Assembly (NCBI GenBank): GCA_024196135.1
Contig: JAMQCK010000665.1
Span: 1-18,091, forward strand
DNA length: 18,091 nucleotides
Reading direction: 5' to 3'
Source of the DNA: Pleurotus ostreatus/Saccharomyces cerevisiae fusant
Lineage: Eukaryota > Opisthokonta
The translations under genes and the position numbers were made by a program. The notes below the pieces were generated by a model. It had not been told where the DNA came from. It ran no database searches and was given only the letters and a program-made list of their open reading frames with translations. Positions 8,306 to 18,091 of the stretch are shown piece after piece. The first letter of the stretch is position 1; each line of letters starts with the position of its first letter.

Positions 8306-9106
8306 ATGCTCATGGATCCTTCAACCCAACCTCCGCAAAGCGTTTCGGCGCAGGATTCTCTGCCTCTTCTATCGCCATCCATCCCTGCGAATGCGACTGC
8401 CAACCCCATCGACTTCTCGCAAACCCCGCTTGCCGAAGCATATACTGGTTTCTACGCCACCGTCGTCGAAAACGCATTCACAACCGCCGAATGCGCCGCC
8501 CTCCTCGCGCGTGCTACCGCCAGTGGGGAGTGGTCATTTGCACGCGGCGACGTCCCGCCCGAGGCGCGCGACACGTACCGCGTTGGGGACCGCACTTATC
8601 TCACCGACTCTGAGGTCTCTGCTGCGGTCTTCGCTCGTCTGCTACCCTTCATTGACGACATTCGTGACCTGCGACCCGGAAGCAAGTGGGCTACGATTGC
8701 GCACCGCCCCGGCCGGGCGCAGGGCCCTGCTTGGCACCTCGCTTGCCTGAAGTCGCGGCTCAGCTTCCTGCGTTACACACCCGGGCAGTACTTCCAACCG
8801 CATTGCGACGGGCTGTCCATCGTAGAGGAGGATGGACACTCGTACAAGTCCTTCGTCACGATACATCTCTACCTGAGCGACAACGCGTCGTCGCCGGTCG
8901 AAGGTGGCGAAGGGAATCCGCCGCTGTCGGGCGGCGCGACTCGCTTCTGGACGCCGAACAAGAAGCACTATATGGACGTTGAGCCTCGCGTCGGAAGGGT
9001 GCTTATATTCCAGCAGCGTATGCTGGTACACAGTGGGGAGAAGGTCACAGGAGGAACGAAGTATACCATGCGAGGCGACCTTTTGTACGAAGAAGCGCAT
9101 GCGTAA
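8306..9106 (+). CDS. 2-oxoglutarate/Fe(II)-dependent dioxygenase, prolyl-4-hydroxylase-like
   Basis: This single-exon gene encodes 266 residues. The C-terminal two thirds form a double-stranded beta-helix oxygenase of the P4Hc type. Visible signatures are RLSFLRYTPGQYFQPHCDG, with the iron-binding His166 and Asp168; FVTIHLYLSD; GGATRFW; and LVHSGEKV with the distal iron-binding His242. KYTMRGDLLYE carries Arg256, positioned to bind the 2-oxoglutarate carboxylate. All residues needed for catalysis are present. The first ~45 residues are Ser/Pro/Gln-rich and lack a signal peptide, so a cytosolic or nuclear protein is likely. The start is the first in-frame ATG at 8306; another follows at 8312. 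Such fungal enzymes hydroxylate proteins or small molecules; the substrate cannot be told. It is convergent with the carrier gene, 199 bases away. The lack of introns is unusual among its intron-rich neighbours. Confidence 0.87.
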   Translation: MLMDPSTQPPQSVSAQDSLPLLSPSIPANATANPIDFSQTPLAEAYTGFYATVVENAFTTAECAALLARATASGEWSFARGDVPPEARDTYRVGDRTYLTDSEVSAAVFARLLPFIDDIRDLRPGSKWATIAHRPGRAQGPAWHLACLKSRLSFLRYTPGQYFQPHCDGLSIVEEDGHSYKSFVTIHLYLSDNASSPVEGGEGNPPLSGGATRFWTPNKKHYMDVEPRVGRVLIFQQRMLVHSGEKVTGGTKYTMRGDLLYEEAHA

Positions 9107-9305
9107 CCTGCAATTCATGAGTTCATATCTTTCGTATCCCGACACATTCATACAGAATCATTACAGCATAGTAATCGCCTGGGCGATAGAGAGCAAAACA
9201 ACGGAGATCTTGCGCAATATCATTTCTCTGTGGGCGCTTCCACAGGTCGTCCTGCAACGTCGGTGCCCTCCGCTGCGTTATGCGCATCCCTATCACACGA
9301 GTCCA
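9107..9305. other. Short intergenic space between convergent genes
   Basis: The 199 bases between the stop codons of the dioxygenase (plus) and the MFS carrier (minus) must hold both 3' untranslated regions. No canonical AATAAA polyadenylation signal or other feature stands out. Confidence 0.4.
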
Positions 9306-11536
9306 TCAGTCAACTGTTTTCCGCGCAGACAAAAACACATACCCAAGGCGCTTGTCAGGTAGCAAGAGGCCAAAGATCATGATCGGCACGGACACTGCGA
9401 GGGCGACGATGGTTATATACCGCATCACGTCGGAGTACGCGTAGTTGACCGCAATGCGGTCCGCGGTACCCCACTCGGGGAGCACGCCAGTAATGGAGTT
9501 TATGAGGGCCTTGACCTCTTCGTCGGTGGCGTTGGAAAGTCGCTCGTGTAAGCGTGCGGGGAAGGTATTGGTGTAAATCCCTGAGCTCAATCAGTGGGCA
9601 CTTATAGGGAAAAGGGCTTAGTGAGACGTACCACCCGCGATTGATTGCCCGACAGCCGAACCAAGGAAACCGATGAGCAGTACGAGGGAGGAAATTTGGG
9701 CCAGCTCGGCGTGTGGGACGACGATCTGGGCGGAGACCAGGACGATGGTCTCGACGATGCCGCTACCAATGCCCTGCACGGCTTGGACAACAAATAGTTC
9801 TGCCATAGAGTTTTCCTGACCGCGAAGGCGCATCATGACCTGTCAGACGAGAATCGCGTTAGAGTCGATATGTCGAACGGAGAAAAATCATTTATGCTAT
9901 ACGCACCCCATAGCCCACAAAGCGGATCGCACATCCAACGACGAGCATCCACTTGTAGCGGCGCATCTTGTACATGATCCAGCCGGCTCCAATACCGACA
10001 AGGCATTGCGTGACGCCGTTGAGATAGACGAGGAACGTGGCATTGCGCACACTGTAGTTGTGCGTCACGATGGACCAGGCGTAAAGGCTGCGAGGTGGTG
10101 AGCTCCTGTTCCCTGATATCAACGAGCAGTTATCCCGCACTATGTATGGGTGCACGCGAAGCCTACCTGGAATGCTGGCGTCAGTATCTTGTTGTCGATA
10201 AAGGGAACTTCAGCGTACAGCATCAAACGCGCTCAGTAAGCAGGACATCACGATTGTCATGTTCTTGAAGTATCGTAGGGGCACGACGGGATGCTTGGCG
10301 TAGTATTTCTCGTATGGAACGAGCGCAATCTACGAAAGAAGGTCAGGAAAGGATTCAAAGTCTCGTCTTTACTTACCAGGAATACCGCCCCGACGCCTAT
10401 CAGAGCGTCCAAATACGCAGTCTTCCACTGACTCGGCGTCGTCGCCGCCAAACAGAAGGGTAGCAGCAGCATCACGAAGCCTCCAAGTAGCAAGATCATG
10501 CCACCCAAGTCGATCAGGGAGCAATAATCGTAAAGGGTAAGCCGCTTCTTGACCACGAGACCCGCCTTGCGGGACTTGCGCCCAAAGTAGATGAGGGTAA
10601 CGACGATGAAGGAGGCGCAGAAGGGCATGAGGATGGCGAACATGCCGATGCCCCAGCGCCAGCCGATGCCGTTGACGACGGAGTCGACGATGAAGGCGGA
10701 GACCCAGGGGGTGATTAGGAATGGGAAGTACGAGAACTGCCAAAAGGTCAAGAGAATTCCGTTGACTAAGAGGGAGAGTACATACCCCGATGGCGAACCC
10801 ACGCCAACGTTGGTTTGAGATGTCGGCGATGATGATCTGGTCCAGGATCTGCGTGCCGGATTGACCGACAGCATAGAACATTGCGCCTCCTGCGTATACA
10901 TCGACAGTGGCCGACGACGCACAGAGGATGTACGACAGCAGATAGCATGAGATCGTCAGCAGGTATGTCTCGCCTAGGAGAACAGGTAAGCCTTGCATCC
11001 TGTTTGTTTATTGTACACCAGGCTCACCACGACCAATCACATCCGAAAGCTTCGCTATAGGCGGCTTGATGACTGCCGATACGAGTGTCTGCGCGGTGGA
11101 GATGGCGGATAGTTTGCTAAGCTGAGAGAAGGAAGATGTCGCGAAGGTCTGATAATTGTAGACCGTGGTGTTGTCGAGCTCACTACGAGGCGACGGTGGA
11201 TTAGAATATAGTGATAACTCGAGGGGCAGTCTACTCACAAAATGATCATCATCAGAGCCAAGCTATAGAAGGATGTAGATCAGACAGAGGCGCCTGGATA
11301 TGCGGTGATCGCACCTACCCAGAGATGAGAATCCATCTTCCCTTGGTCCCCCAGATCGCTTGCATGGCCTCAATTCCCGCCACACCCGCCGCGGTGTTGC
11401 TATCTGCAACATGCACGGGCACGTCGGCGGGAGCCTTGTCCTCGACATCGGAATCCTTCTCCTTGACGGACGGTTCTGGCGACTGATCCTCTGGAGACGG
11501 ACGTAACTGCGCCGCGATGGACTGCAGGATAGCCAT
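9306..11536 (-). CDS. MFS transporter of the siderophore-iron type (ARN/SIT-like)
   Basis: This is a plasma- or vesicle-membrane carrier predicted to import ferric siderophores by proton symport. Minus-strand exons are 11536-11319, 11262-11239, 11182-11028, 10973-10786, 10736-10377, 10329-10219, 10166-10141, 10087-9907, 9839-9632 and 9580-9306, giving 581 residues, normal for the family. A polar, acidic N-terminal tail of about 60 residues precedes the first membrane helix. Family-like blocks include ELDNTTVYNYQTFATSSF, IKPPIAKLSDVIGRGETYLL, FLITPWVSAFIVDSVVNGIG, ACTHTYLYAW, LVSAQIVVPHAELAQ and GGIYTNTFPARL; about a dozen or more hydrophobic helices are spread along the chain. Two exons are tiny (24 and 26 bp). 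The start is the ATG at 11536; no in-frame ATG precedes it in the open frame. Substrate choice is inferred from the family. GATA elements lie upstream. Confidence 0.93.
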
Positions 11537-12324
11537 AGCGTGGGTGGAGGTCAAGGTCGACCTGCCGTGCTCCCCCACGGTCCTCCCGTGGCTTCTTATG
11601 TGCGTCCATGTGATGGTTCAAAGGCATTCTATAGAGCCTTAGGTTGATAAGGGTGGCATTCCCGCCCGTCTTATCACGTATCGACGCTAGGCGGACTGTG
11701 GGTGGCACCGTCGAAATCCACGATAGGCATACCCGAAGTCCAGCAGCCCAGCAGTCCAAGGAGAGGAAAATGACTGACTCATCTATTGACCGGGCCCTGG
11801 ACCCCGGAGACGCGGAATATGTGTATCTTCCGTTGTGTGAGAGAAAATATGGGACAATACCTCTACGGCATTGACGGTAACTTGAAGCTTGCAGCTGGCT
11901 TGGAAGGTCCCTCTAGGTGTGGGTCATATAGCTCAGGTACCGTTTGCGTTATCGCTCTGACTTCGCCTAGATAGAAGAACGTCCAAAGAGGGATGACTGA
12001 AAAGAGCAAGGGTGAGAAAGAGTCGCTTCCGTCCGCAGAAACCACGGCAGATGCCGCGAATAAAGCACGTGATATGTTCAACTTCTGTTCCTGGTCGCTC
12101 AACGGGAATACTCGGTTCCTGCGCCGCGCAGGCCAGACTTGTGCTGCGTCCACCTTCACATACATTCAAGAATTGTTAGCATTCCAGGAACCAGAAATAC
12201 ATGGCGCAAAATCAAGGGAATTTATGGATAAGTACTCGGTAAAAAAGACAACATAGCAGTGCATGTGTCATGGCAGAATCCCATAATCAACGTACATCTA
12301 CCTAGATATCCCATAGTTCGCTGT
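11537..12324. other. Intergenic region upstream of the siderophore-type carrier
   Basis: These 788 bases lie between the INO80 stop codon and the carrier ATG, both on the minus strand. The carrier's promoter occupies the low-coordinate end and contains three GATA-type elements (listed separately). On the plus strand there are two short ATG-led frames, 34 codons from 11770 and 87 codons from 11993. Neither resembles a known protein and neither has intron support, so I do not call them genes. No repeat or RNA gene is visible. Confidence 0.45.
11645..11726. promoter_or_regulatory. Cluster of three GATA-factor (HGATAR) elements upstream of the siderophore-type carrier
   Basis: TGATAA at 11645-11650, its complement TTATCA at 11671-11676, and CGATAG at 11721-11726 lie 109 to 190 bases upstream of the carrier ATG. 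Fungal iron regulators such as Urbs1 (Ustilago), SRE and SreA bind ATCWGATAA-like sites, often paired, and repress siderophore genes when iron is plentiful. The sites here match only the GATA core, so binding is inferred from position, clustering and the gene they precede. Confidence 0.45.
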
Positions 12325-15300
12325 TCAGTCGTCGGACTGCTTCTTGCGCCCCCGCTTTCCCGGAGCTCCACCGCGACCACCGCCGCGGCTCCCACGGCCT
12401 CTACCACGCCCGCGACCACGCCCAGACGTGCTGGGAACAGGCGTGCCGTTCGTGTCCTCGTCGTCTGCCTCGCCTTCACCCTTCGCCGGACCAGACTGGC
12501 CGAACTCGTCGTCATCGTCGTTCTGGAAGGAGATGCGCTTGCCGGTGTCGCCCAAGTTGTCGACGTTCTCGTCGCCGAGCAGCAGTTCGACGACCTCGTT
12601 CGCCTTGATGGCCTCTGCGAACGACTTGTTGCCGACGACCACGTCTTGCACCTGGTTATACAGTCAGCACGCGGAAAAATAAGTGACCTCAATGAAACGC
12701 ACGTCTTTCTTCCTACGAGCCATTTTCAAAACACGTTCGTCGACGGTGTTGCGGCAGATCAACCGATAGACAGTAACCTGCCGGGTTTGACCAAGACGAT
12801 GAGCACGATCCATGGCCTGCGCGTCGTTGGACGGGTTCCAGTCGTGGTCGTAGAACACGACCGTGTCCGCAGCGGTAAGATTGATGCCCACACCGCCCGC
12901 CTTCGTACTGAGCAAGAAGACGAAGTATTCGGGCCTATGACAATGTTAGCACTACGACCCGTGCCAAAGTTAGATCACTACCCACTTAGTCTGCCAGTCA
13001 TTGACAAGGTCACGACGCGTCTCCACCTTGCACGATCCATCCAACCGCAAGTACTTGTACTGCCGGTAGATCAAGTACTCCTCCAAAATGTCCATGAGCT
13101 TCGTCATCTGCGAGTACAGCAGCACACGATGCCCATCCGCCTTCAACTGCTGCAGCAACGTATCCAGCCCCGACAGCTTGCCCGAGTCGTAGATGAGACG
13201 GTTGGCGGCAGGCGTGTGGATGAACGTGGGTGGTATCTGCGACCGATGTGTCATGCTCAACAGGCCAGTCGGCGGAAGCGCAGGTATGCGCTCCTCGTAC
13301 AACGCGCATGCGCGCACGGACTGTCGAAGGGCAGGCGGCAAGCCGTAGAGCACGAGGGTCTCGAACGGCGCCTCGAGCCAGTTGTTGCGCGCGTCGAGGA
13401 AGGCGCGGTCATTGCAGTGGACGGAGACGGGCGGAGCGACAGCGGCGGGCCTGTAGAAGCGAACGGAAGGGAGGGATAGAACAGACGTGGCCCAGGACGT
13501 GCGTGAGATTTCCGTCAGCGCAGGTTCGCCATGAGCGACTTCGAGGTCGTGAACAGGATTGTACAAGTTGAAGCGCAACCGGGGCTGTGCAGTGCAGGCA
13601 ACGAAGTCGGGATCCCTTCCAAAGACATCAGCGAACCGGCATGAAGAGGTGGCGATCAGTACTCACGTGGAATAAGGTCCGTCCTCGATTATCTTCCTCT
13701 CCTGCTGAAGGCCGAGCAATCTACGGTACAAGAGTGATGATTCTGATATCCGATGCGCGTCGCTTGATGTCAAGCCCATCAGCCGCAGGAAGGAGAAGGA
13801 ATGCGCAGCTAAAGCAATGGTTAGTCATGATGCCAGGGTGGCGGCGAACAACATACCATCTTCAGCCAAGGACTTCTCAATCCAGTCCGTCGACCAGATG
13901 TTCATGAGCTTCGTCAGAACGCTACTGCGCGAAGGAGCCTTGGACTCCTCATGCGGAAGCGACAAGAACCCGCCATCTTGCCAGAGCAAGTTCGGCACAG
14001 TATACTCGATGAGGTTGCGAGCGGAATACGGCACCATCAGCGTGTCCGCCTCCCTGGCAAAGGAGACAGGCGGCCGACAAGGCGAAAACGAGAAGGGCAT
14101 CTGGACGGCCGTCCGCCCCATGAGCTCAGGATGGTTGATGATCTATACGAATGGTCAGCGATGCACTGATGGTGTGAAGCAAGGAATATACCTTGCGGAG
14201 GTGCATAATGATGTTGTAGAGGTAACGGTAGCTGCTCTCCTGCCCAGTGCTTGGCGCAAGCGCACTCTTGACGTCGGACTTCGAGACGGACTTGACGGTG
14301 TCCCAATACTGAATGCCCTGGCGACCGCTCATCTCGACGTAGACGTCCTTCTCAATCTGCAAACATGCATCAGCAGTGGTGCATAAGAAGGAAGAGGCAA
14401 ACGTACCTTCTCGCCCAACTCCATCTGGACATGCTTCTTCAGTCGCCTGAGCATGAACGGCTTCAAGATCATATGGAGCCGACGAAGCTGGTGCTCGTTT
14501 AGCCGATTCCCGCCCTTCTTGCCCACGCCGCTCTCGATGTCCTTCGAGAACCACTCGTTGAACTCGTCGTGGCTGTCGAATAGACTGGGCATAATGAAAT
14601 GCAATAGGGCCCACAGCTCTGGAGGCAAGGCTTGAGTGTGCGTCTCGAACTCCAACAACAGACCACGTACCTTGCATGGAGTTTTGGATAGGAGTGCCGG
14701 TGAGCAAGAGCCGGTTGCGACACTGCAAGCCTAGCAACACCTTCCAACGCGCACTGGCCGAGTTCTTAATGTTCTGCGCCTCGTCGAGGATCATATATTG
14801 CCACTTCACGCGCTGAAAGTACTGCTGGTCTTGCAAAATCTGCCCCAGGGAGCCTCGTCAGCAACACCCAAGACCTGACAAGCAGCAAGCTCACCATCTG
14901 GTAGCTGGTCACAATGATATGGTGATCGGTATCCTCGTCGTACGTCAAGTCCTTCTTGCTCCAGTACTTGCGCATTGTCGCCCTATCCTTAACCTGACCC
15001 CAGTACGGCTTCGCCTTCAGCTTCGGCACGAAGCGCGTTAGCTCAGCGTCCCAGTTGTGCAAGGTTGACGCGGGCGCGACGACAAGGAAGGGGCCCCAGA
15101 TGTTGTGCTTCTCCGCCAGGTAGGCGAGCAGAGATATTGACTGGATGGTCTACGCGACGGTCAGTAAAGCTTCGCACAATAGGCCAAATGAGTCTCCTAC
15201 CTTGCCGAGACCCATCTCGTCGGCGAGGATGCCGTTGATACCCTGCTCGTATAGCGTCGCGAGCCAGTTCAAACCCTTGAGCTGGTAGTCCTTCAGAGGC

Positions 15301-18091
15301 GTCGTCAGGTATTTCGGCTGCTGCACAAGCATCGGTCCATCGAGAGTGGTCGGGTCGTTGAAGTTTAGCTCGTCGTCCACTACACCTGCGTCAGCCAATA
15401 TATCATTGGCGACAACCAAGGCAACTCACGCTGCTCGGTGAGACCTCCTTCGCCGCCCGTCTCAACGTCCTCTTTCTCGCCACTTTGCGCCCTGCTCCCG
15501 TTGAAGGGTTGACGACCTGCCTGCTTGTCGAACTGGGCAGCGCGCTCCTTAGCGGCGGCAATAGCTTGCTCGGCATTGTGCCTCGCAGTCTGGTGAAGGT
15601 TGGTGGTGTCCTCTGCGTTAAGCGTCAGCAAGAAGTACTCTACTTGGACACGAGCACTGACCGTCGTCGAAGTCAATTTCCCGAAGCTGATCGGCGCCGA
15701 CGGACTGAAGGGTGGCCCCAGTAGGCACGTAGTCCGCATTTGGCTGCCCTTCCTGGCCTTCACTCCTCTCAATCTCGTCCGCTGCACATCAGTCAGCATG
15801 CATCCCTCCCATGAAGCATCCCAAAACCACTCACTCTTGATCTTATTCCCCACGAAATGACTGTACAGCTCCGTCTGGCTGATCAGGAACTCCAGCTTGC
15901 GCGCCTGCCGCGCCGCCTCGCGTTTCTCGTCTTCCACCTTCATCCGGTCGACAGCCTCCTTCTGCTCGCGCCGGCGCACGTCGCGCTCCTCCTTCTCATT
16001 CTTCTTCCAGAAGCCCATCATCTCGCGCATGAGCCGCTTTGCACGCGTCTGCGCGTCCTTCGTCGACTTGGGCGTCTTCGTGAAGGGCTTGCGGGCCTGG
16101 CGGGAAGCGAGAGTGGCAAGACGTTCCAACTGGCTTTGGCGCTGCTGGTAGCCCTGGACCTGGTATTTATACACCTATGGAATTTATTAGCGGAAGTTCA
16201 GAGTACGATTACAAGACATGCTTACCTTGACCACATCCCTCCTGGCGATCGTCGTCCAAACCTTCTTCTGCGCCTCTTCCACCGTTCGAACGCGCTTGAT
16301 CTGCCCATTTTGATCCACCTTCTTCGCCTTCCTGAGCGTAGGCGGCACATCATCGAGCTCGTAGATGAACGCCCCCGCCGTACTCTGCGTGCTCGGTGAC
16401 GCCGGCCTTGAGTCCAGCGCGATCGAGGGAGCCGGAGGTGCCGTGGCCGCTGCCGCCGCTTCCAGGGCCGCCTTCTCCATCACACTCGGTCTGTAGTATG
16501 GGTGGTGAGGCACGGGCAGCGGGGGAGGCGAGGTAGCCGTGGACAAAGACCTCGCATCATCCACATCCGCGGTAGGGTACCCAGCAGTGGCGGGAGGCAC
16601 AGGCGGGACGGCCGCGTGGTTGTAGGTCTCGTGTGGCTGAGGCGTCGTCACCGCCGATCCTCGCTTCTTCCGCGGTGCAGCCCTCTTGCGCGGCGGCTTC
16701 GCTGGCGGCGGCACCGGCGCGGACACGCTCTCCATCACCGGCGCGGGCGGCCTGGGTGCCGCCTTCGCGCGCCCCACGTTGAGTCGGGAGGGGGCAGGGG
16801 AAGCGGAGGCCGACTCGTCCATGGGCGGCAGCGGCGGTGCGTCGAACTCATCCACCTTTCGCCGCTTGATTGCCCGCTTCCCCTGCTCGTTTAAAGACTC
16901 CTCCGTGTCGCTGTCCGAGGTCACGCTGTCAGGCCCGCGAAGCAGGGAAGGTGGCGGAGGCGGGAGCTTGAGCGTTCGCTGAGGTGCCTCGCGCTCCTTG
17001 CCCTTGTCGTTGGGTCGCGGGACGCTCGCGGAGGGTACGGGTGGGACGGGCGGCTGCGGTATGGACCTTTCGCGGTAGTATGAGCTCTGGGACGACACGT
17101 CAGCGCGACCTGCATCAGAGGGAGTACCGTCCAAGGTTTTGCGCTTGATCCCTGCATGCACGGGAGGAGGAACGGGTGGCGAGTGCCGCGAGTACGCCGA
17201 GCCTTCGGCTGGGGAGTATTGGTGCCGGGACGATGGGCTTGTAGCTTGCGTATATTCTGCGTACGGCGACTGATCACGGGGGCGGCCCCACGCCTCTGCA
17301 GACATTTGCTCTTGCTTCTGACGTCGCTCCCATTCTTCCTCTAGCCGCGTTGTCGAGTGTCCGTAGGGCATATGGGGAGGGGAGGATGGTTGAGGGACCT
17401 TGGCGACCTTGCGAGCATACTGATGCGATAGGCGCCGCGCCGTTTCGCCAATCTGGCCCTGCAGGAGCGCGAGTCAGTACAGCGAGCTACACTGGGACAG
17501 TACCACGCACCGAGATGTTCGCCTGGTAGAAGTGCTCCACCGCGCGCTGTCGGTCTTGAGTCTCACGAATATAACCACCAAGTTCACCGAGCCAAACCTC
17601 CTCTGTTTCTGCCAGATCAGGCGATGGGGCGCGTACGGCCTCGTCCGCGTCGGGCGGCAGGCGCAGCGATCGCGAGCTTGAACGCGGTGCCTGCGAATAA
17701 TGAGTCAGCATGCGGTGGCCAGAGAGCTGTGATGCAGGTGGCTGACATAGGCAGCAGGATGACGGGCTTCATCCTCGCCAGGCTTGTGCCGCTTGCGCGG
17801 AGGGGAACCGGCGCGCGACGCTGAATTGTTGGCAGAGGGCCCGGGCGCCTGGTATTCGACGTGGGTTCGATAGTAGGAACGCTGCTGAGGTGGCGGGGCT
17901 TGAGCTGGCTGCTGATCTGGGCGAACATAGGGCTGGGTGTAGGGAGCATAAGGGTCGCGCTGGTCAGCCGGAGGAGGTGGCGGCGGCGGATATGGGTGCG
18001 CTGCGTATGTATAATTCGCCCTCTCTGGCTCAACGCGATATGTATTCGGTTGCGGAGGAGGCGCCCTTTGTTGGCGCTCTGGCTGAGGCGG
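12325..18091 (-). CDS. INO80: Chromatin-remodelling ATPase INO80 (5' end outside the window)
   Basis: INO80 is the Snf2-family motor of the INO80 complex, which slides nucleosomes and acts in transcription, replication and DNA repair. Visible minus-strand exons are 18091-17747, 17690-17511, 17458-16226, 16174-15835, 15781-15662, 15612-15430, 15385-15201, 15149-14895, 14839-14671, 14618-14407, 14356-14192, 14142-13857, 13808-13667, 13615-12986, 12934-12688 and 12651-12325. They give 1672 residues; the start lies beyond the right edge. Numbering from the first visible codon: about 1-585 Pro/Ser-rich disordered region with basic patches; about 590-710 DBINO/HSA region ending in [12 protein letters not shown], which binds actin and Arps in known complexes; Walker A DEMGLGKT (856-863); DEAQ box (966-969); an INO80-type insertion of about 250 residues between the lobes; helicase C motif DRAHRLGQ (1524-1531); and an acidic then Arg/Gly-rich tail (about 1605-1672). 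The gene appears intact. Confidence 0.98.

Noticed and set aside
9106..9306. Functional iron gene cluster (carrier plus Fe(II) dioxygenase)
   Set aside because: Both involve iron, but the genes are convergent, do not share a promoter, and such dioxygenases are not specific to siderophore metabolism. No siderophore biosynthesis gene is nearby.
11537..11578. Upstream GTG start for the siderophore-type carrier
   Set aside because: The frame is open to 11578 but has no ATG before 11536; a nuclear fungal gene should use the ATG.
11993..12256. 87-codon plus-strand frame in the carrier/INO80 intergenic region
   Set aside because: It starts with ATG and is somewhat hydrophilic, but has no recognisable family, no introns and overlaps an equally long minus-strand frame; chance is likely.
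12259..13479. 406-codon open frame on the plus strand
   Set aside because: It lies antisense to the INO80 helicase C region and reads across several real INO80 introns; no family resemblance.
1..18091. Mobile elements, CRISPR, tRNA, rRNA or viral remnants
   Set aside because: I saw no transposase, reverse transcriptase, terminal repeats, regular short repeats or tRNA-like folds; nearly all sequence is explained by nine genes and short spacers.

Overview
The window is nuclear DNA from a filamentous basidiomycete, most likely an Agaricomycete. The evidence is GC-rich coding sequence broken by many introns of about 36-105 bp (mostly 45-60 bp), usually with GTRNGY donors, CTRAY-type branch sites and YAG acceptors. 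The protein types are also fungal: a siderophore-type MFS carrier, a DLNGT-type HAD protein and a full INO80 ATPase. The species cannot be named from the sequence. All gene models were built by hand: every splice junction listed keeps frame, and the total lengths fit the families.

Layout from left to right. Minus strand: start of a GT8-like glycosyltransferase (101 to the left edge), RPS28 encoding ribosomal protein eS28 (755-358), a 637-residue coiled-coil protein of unknown function (3443-1167), and LAT1 encoding the pyruvate dehydrogenase E2 subunit (5535-3990). Plus strand: CSL4, an RNA exosome cap subunit (5832-6542). Minus strand: an FCP1/NIF-like HAD protein (7830-6654). Plus strand: an intronless 2-oxoglutarate/Fe(II) dioxygenase (8306-9106). 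Minus strand: a siderophore-iron-transporter-like MFS carrier with ten exons (11536-9306). Minus strand: INO80, with sixteen exons visible and the 5' end beyond the right edge (18091-12325).

The genes do not form one pathway. They are independent housekeeping functions (translation, RNA decay, mitochondrial carbon metabolism, chromatin remodelling) with a few accessory ones. LAT1/CSL4 and the HAD/dioxygenase genes are divergent pairs sharing upstream regions of 296 and 475 bp. CSL4/HAD and dioxygenase/MFS are convergent, with 111 and 199 bp between them. The siderophore-type carrier has three GATA-type elements 109-190 bp upstream of its ATG, which fits control by an iron-sensing GATA repressor.

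I found no mobile element, CRISPR array, tRNA, rRNA or clear multi-gene novel system. The points most worth a second look are small: a coding exon that is only the ATG in RPS28, weak or very short introns in RPS28 and INO80, stop-free 3n introns in two genes, an unassigned coiled-coil protein with a conserved-looking C-terminal module, and the GATA cluster.
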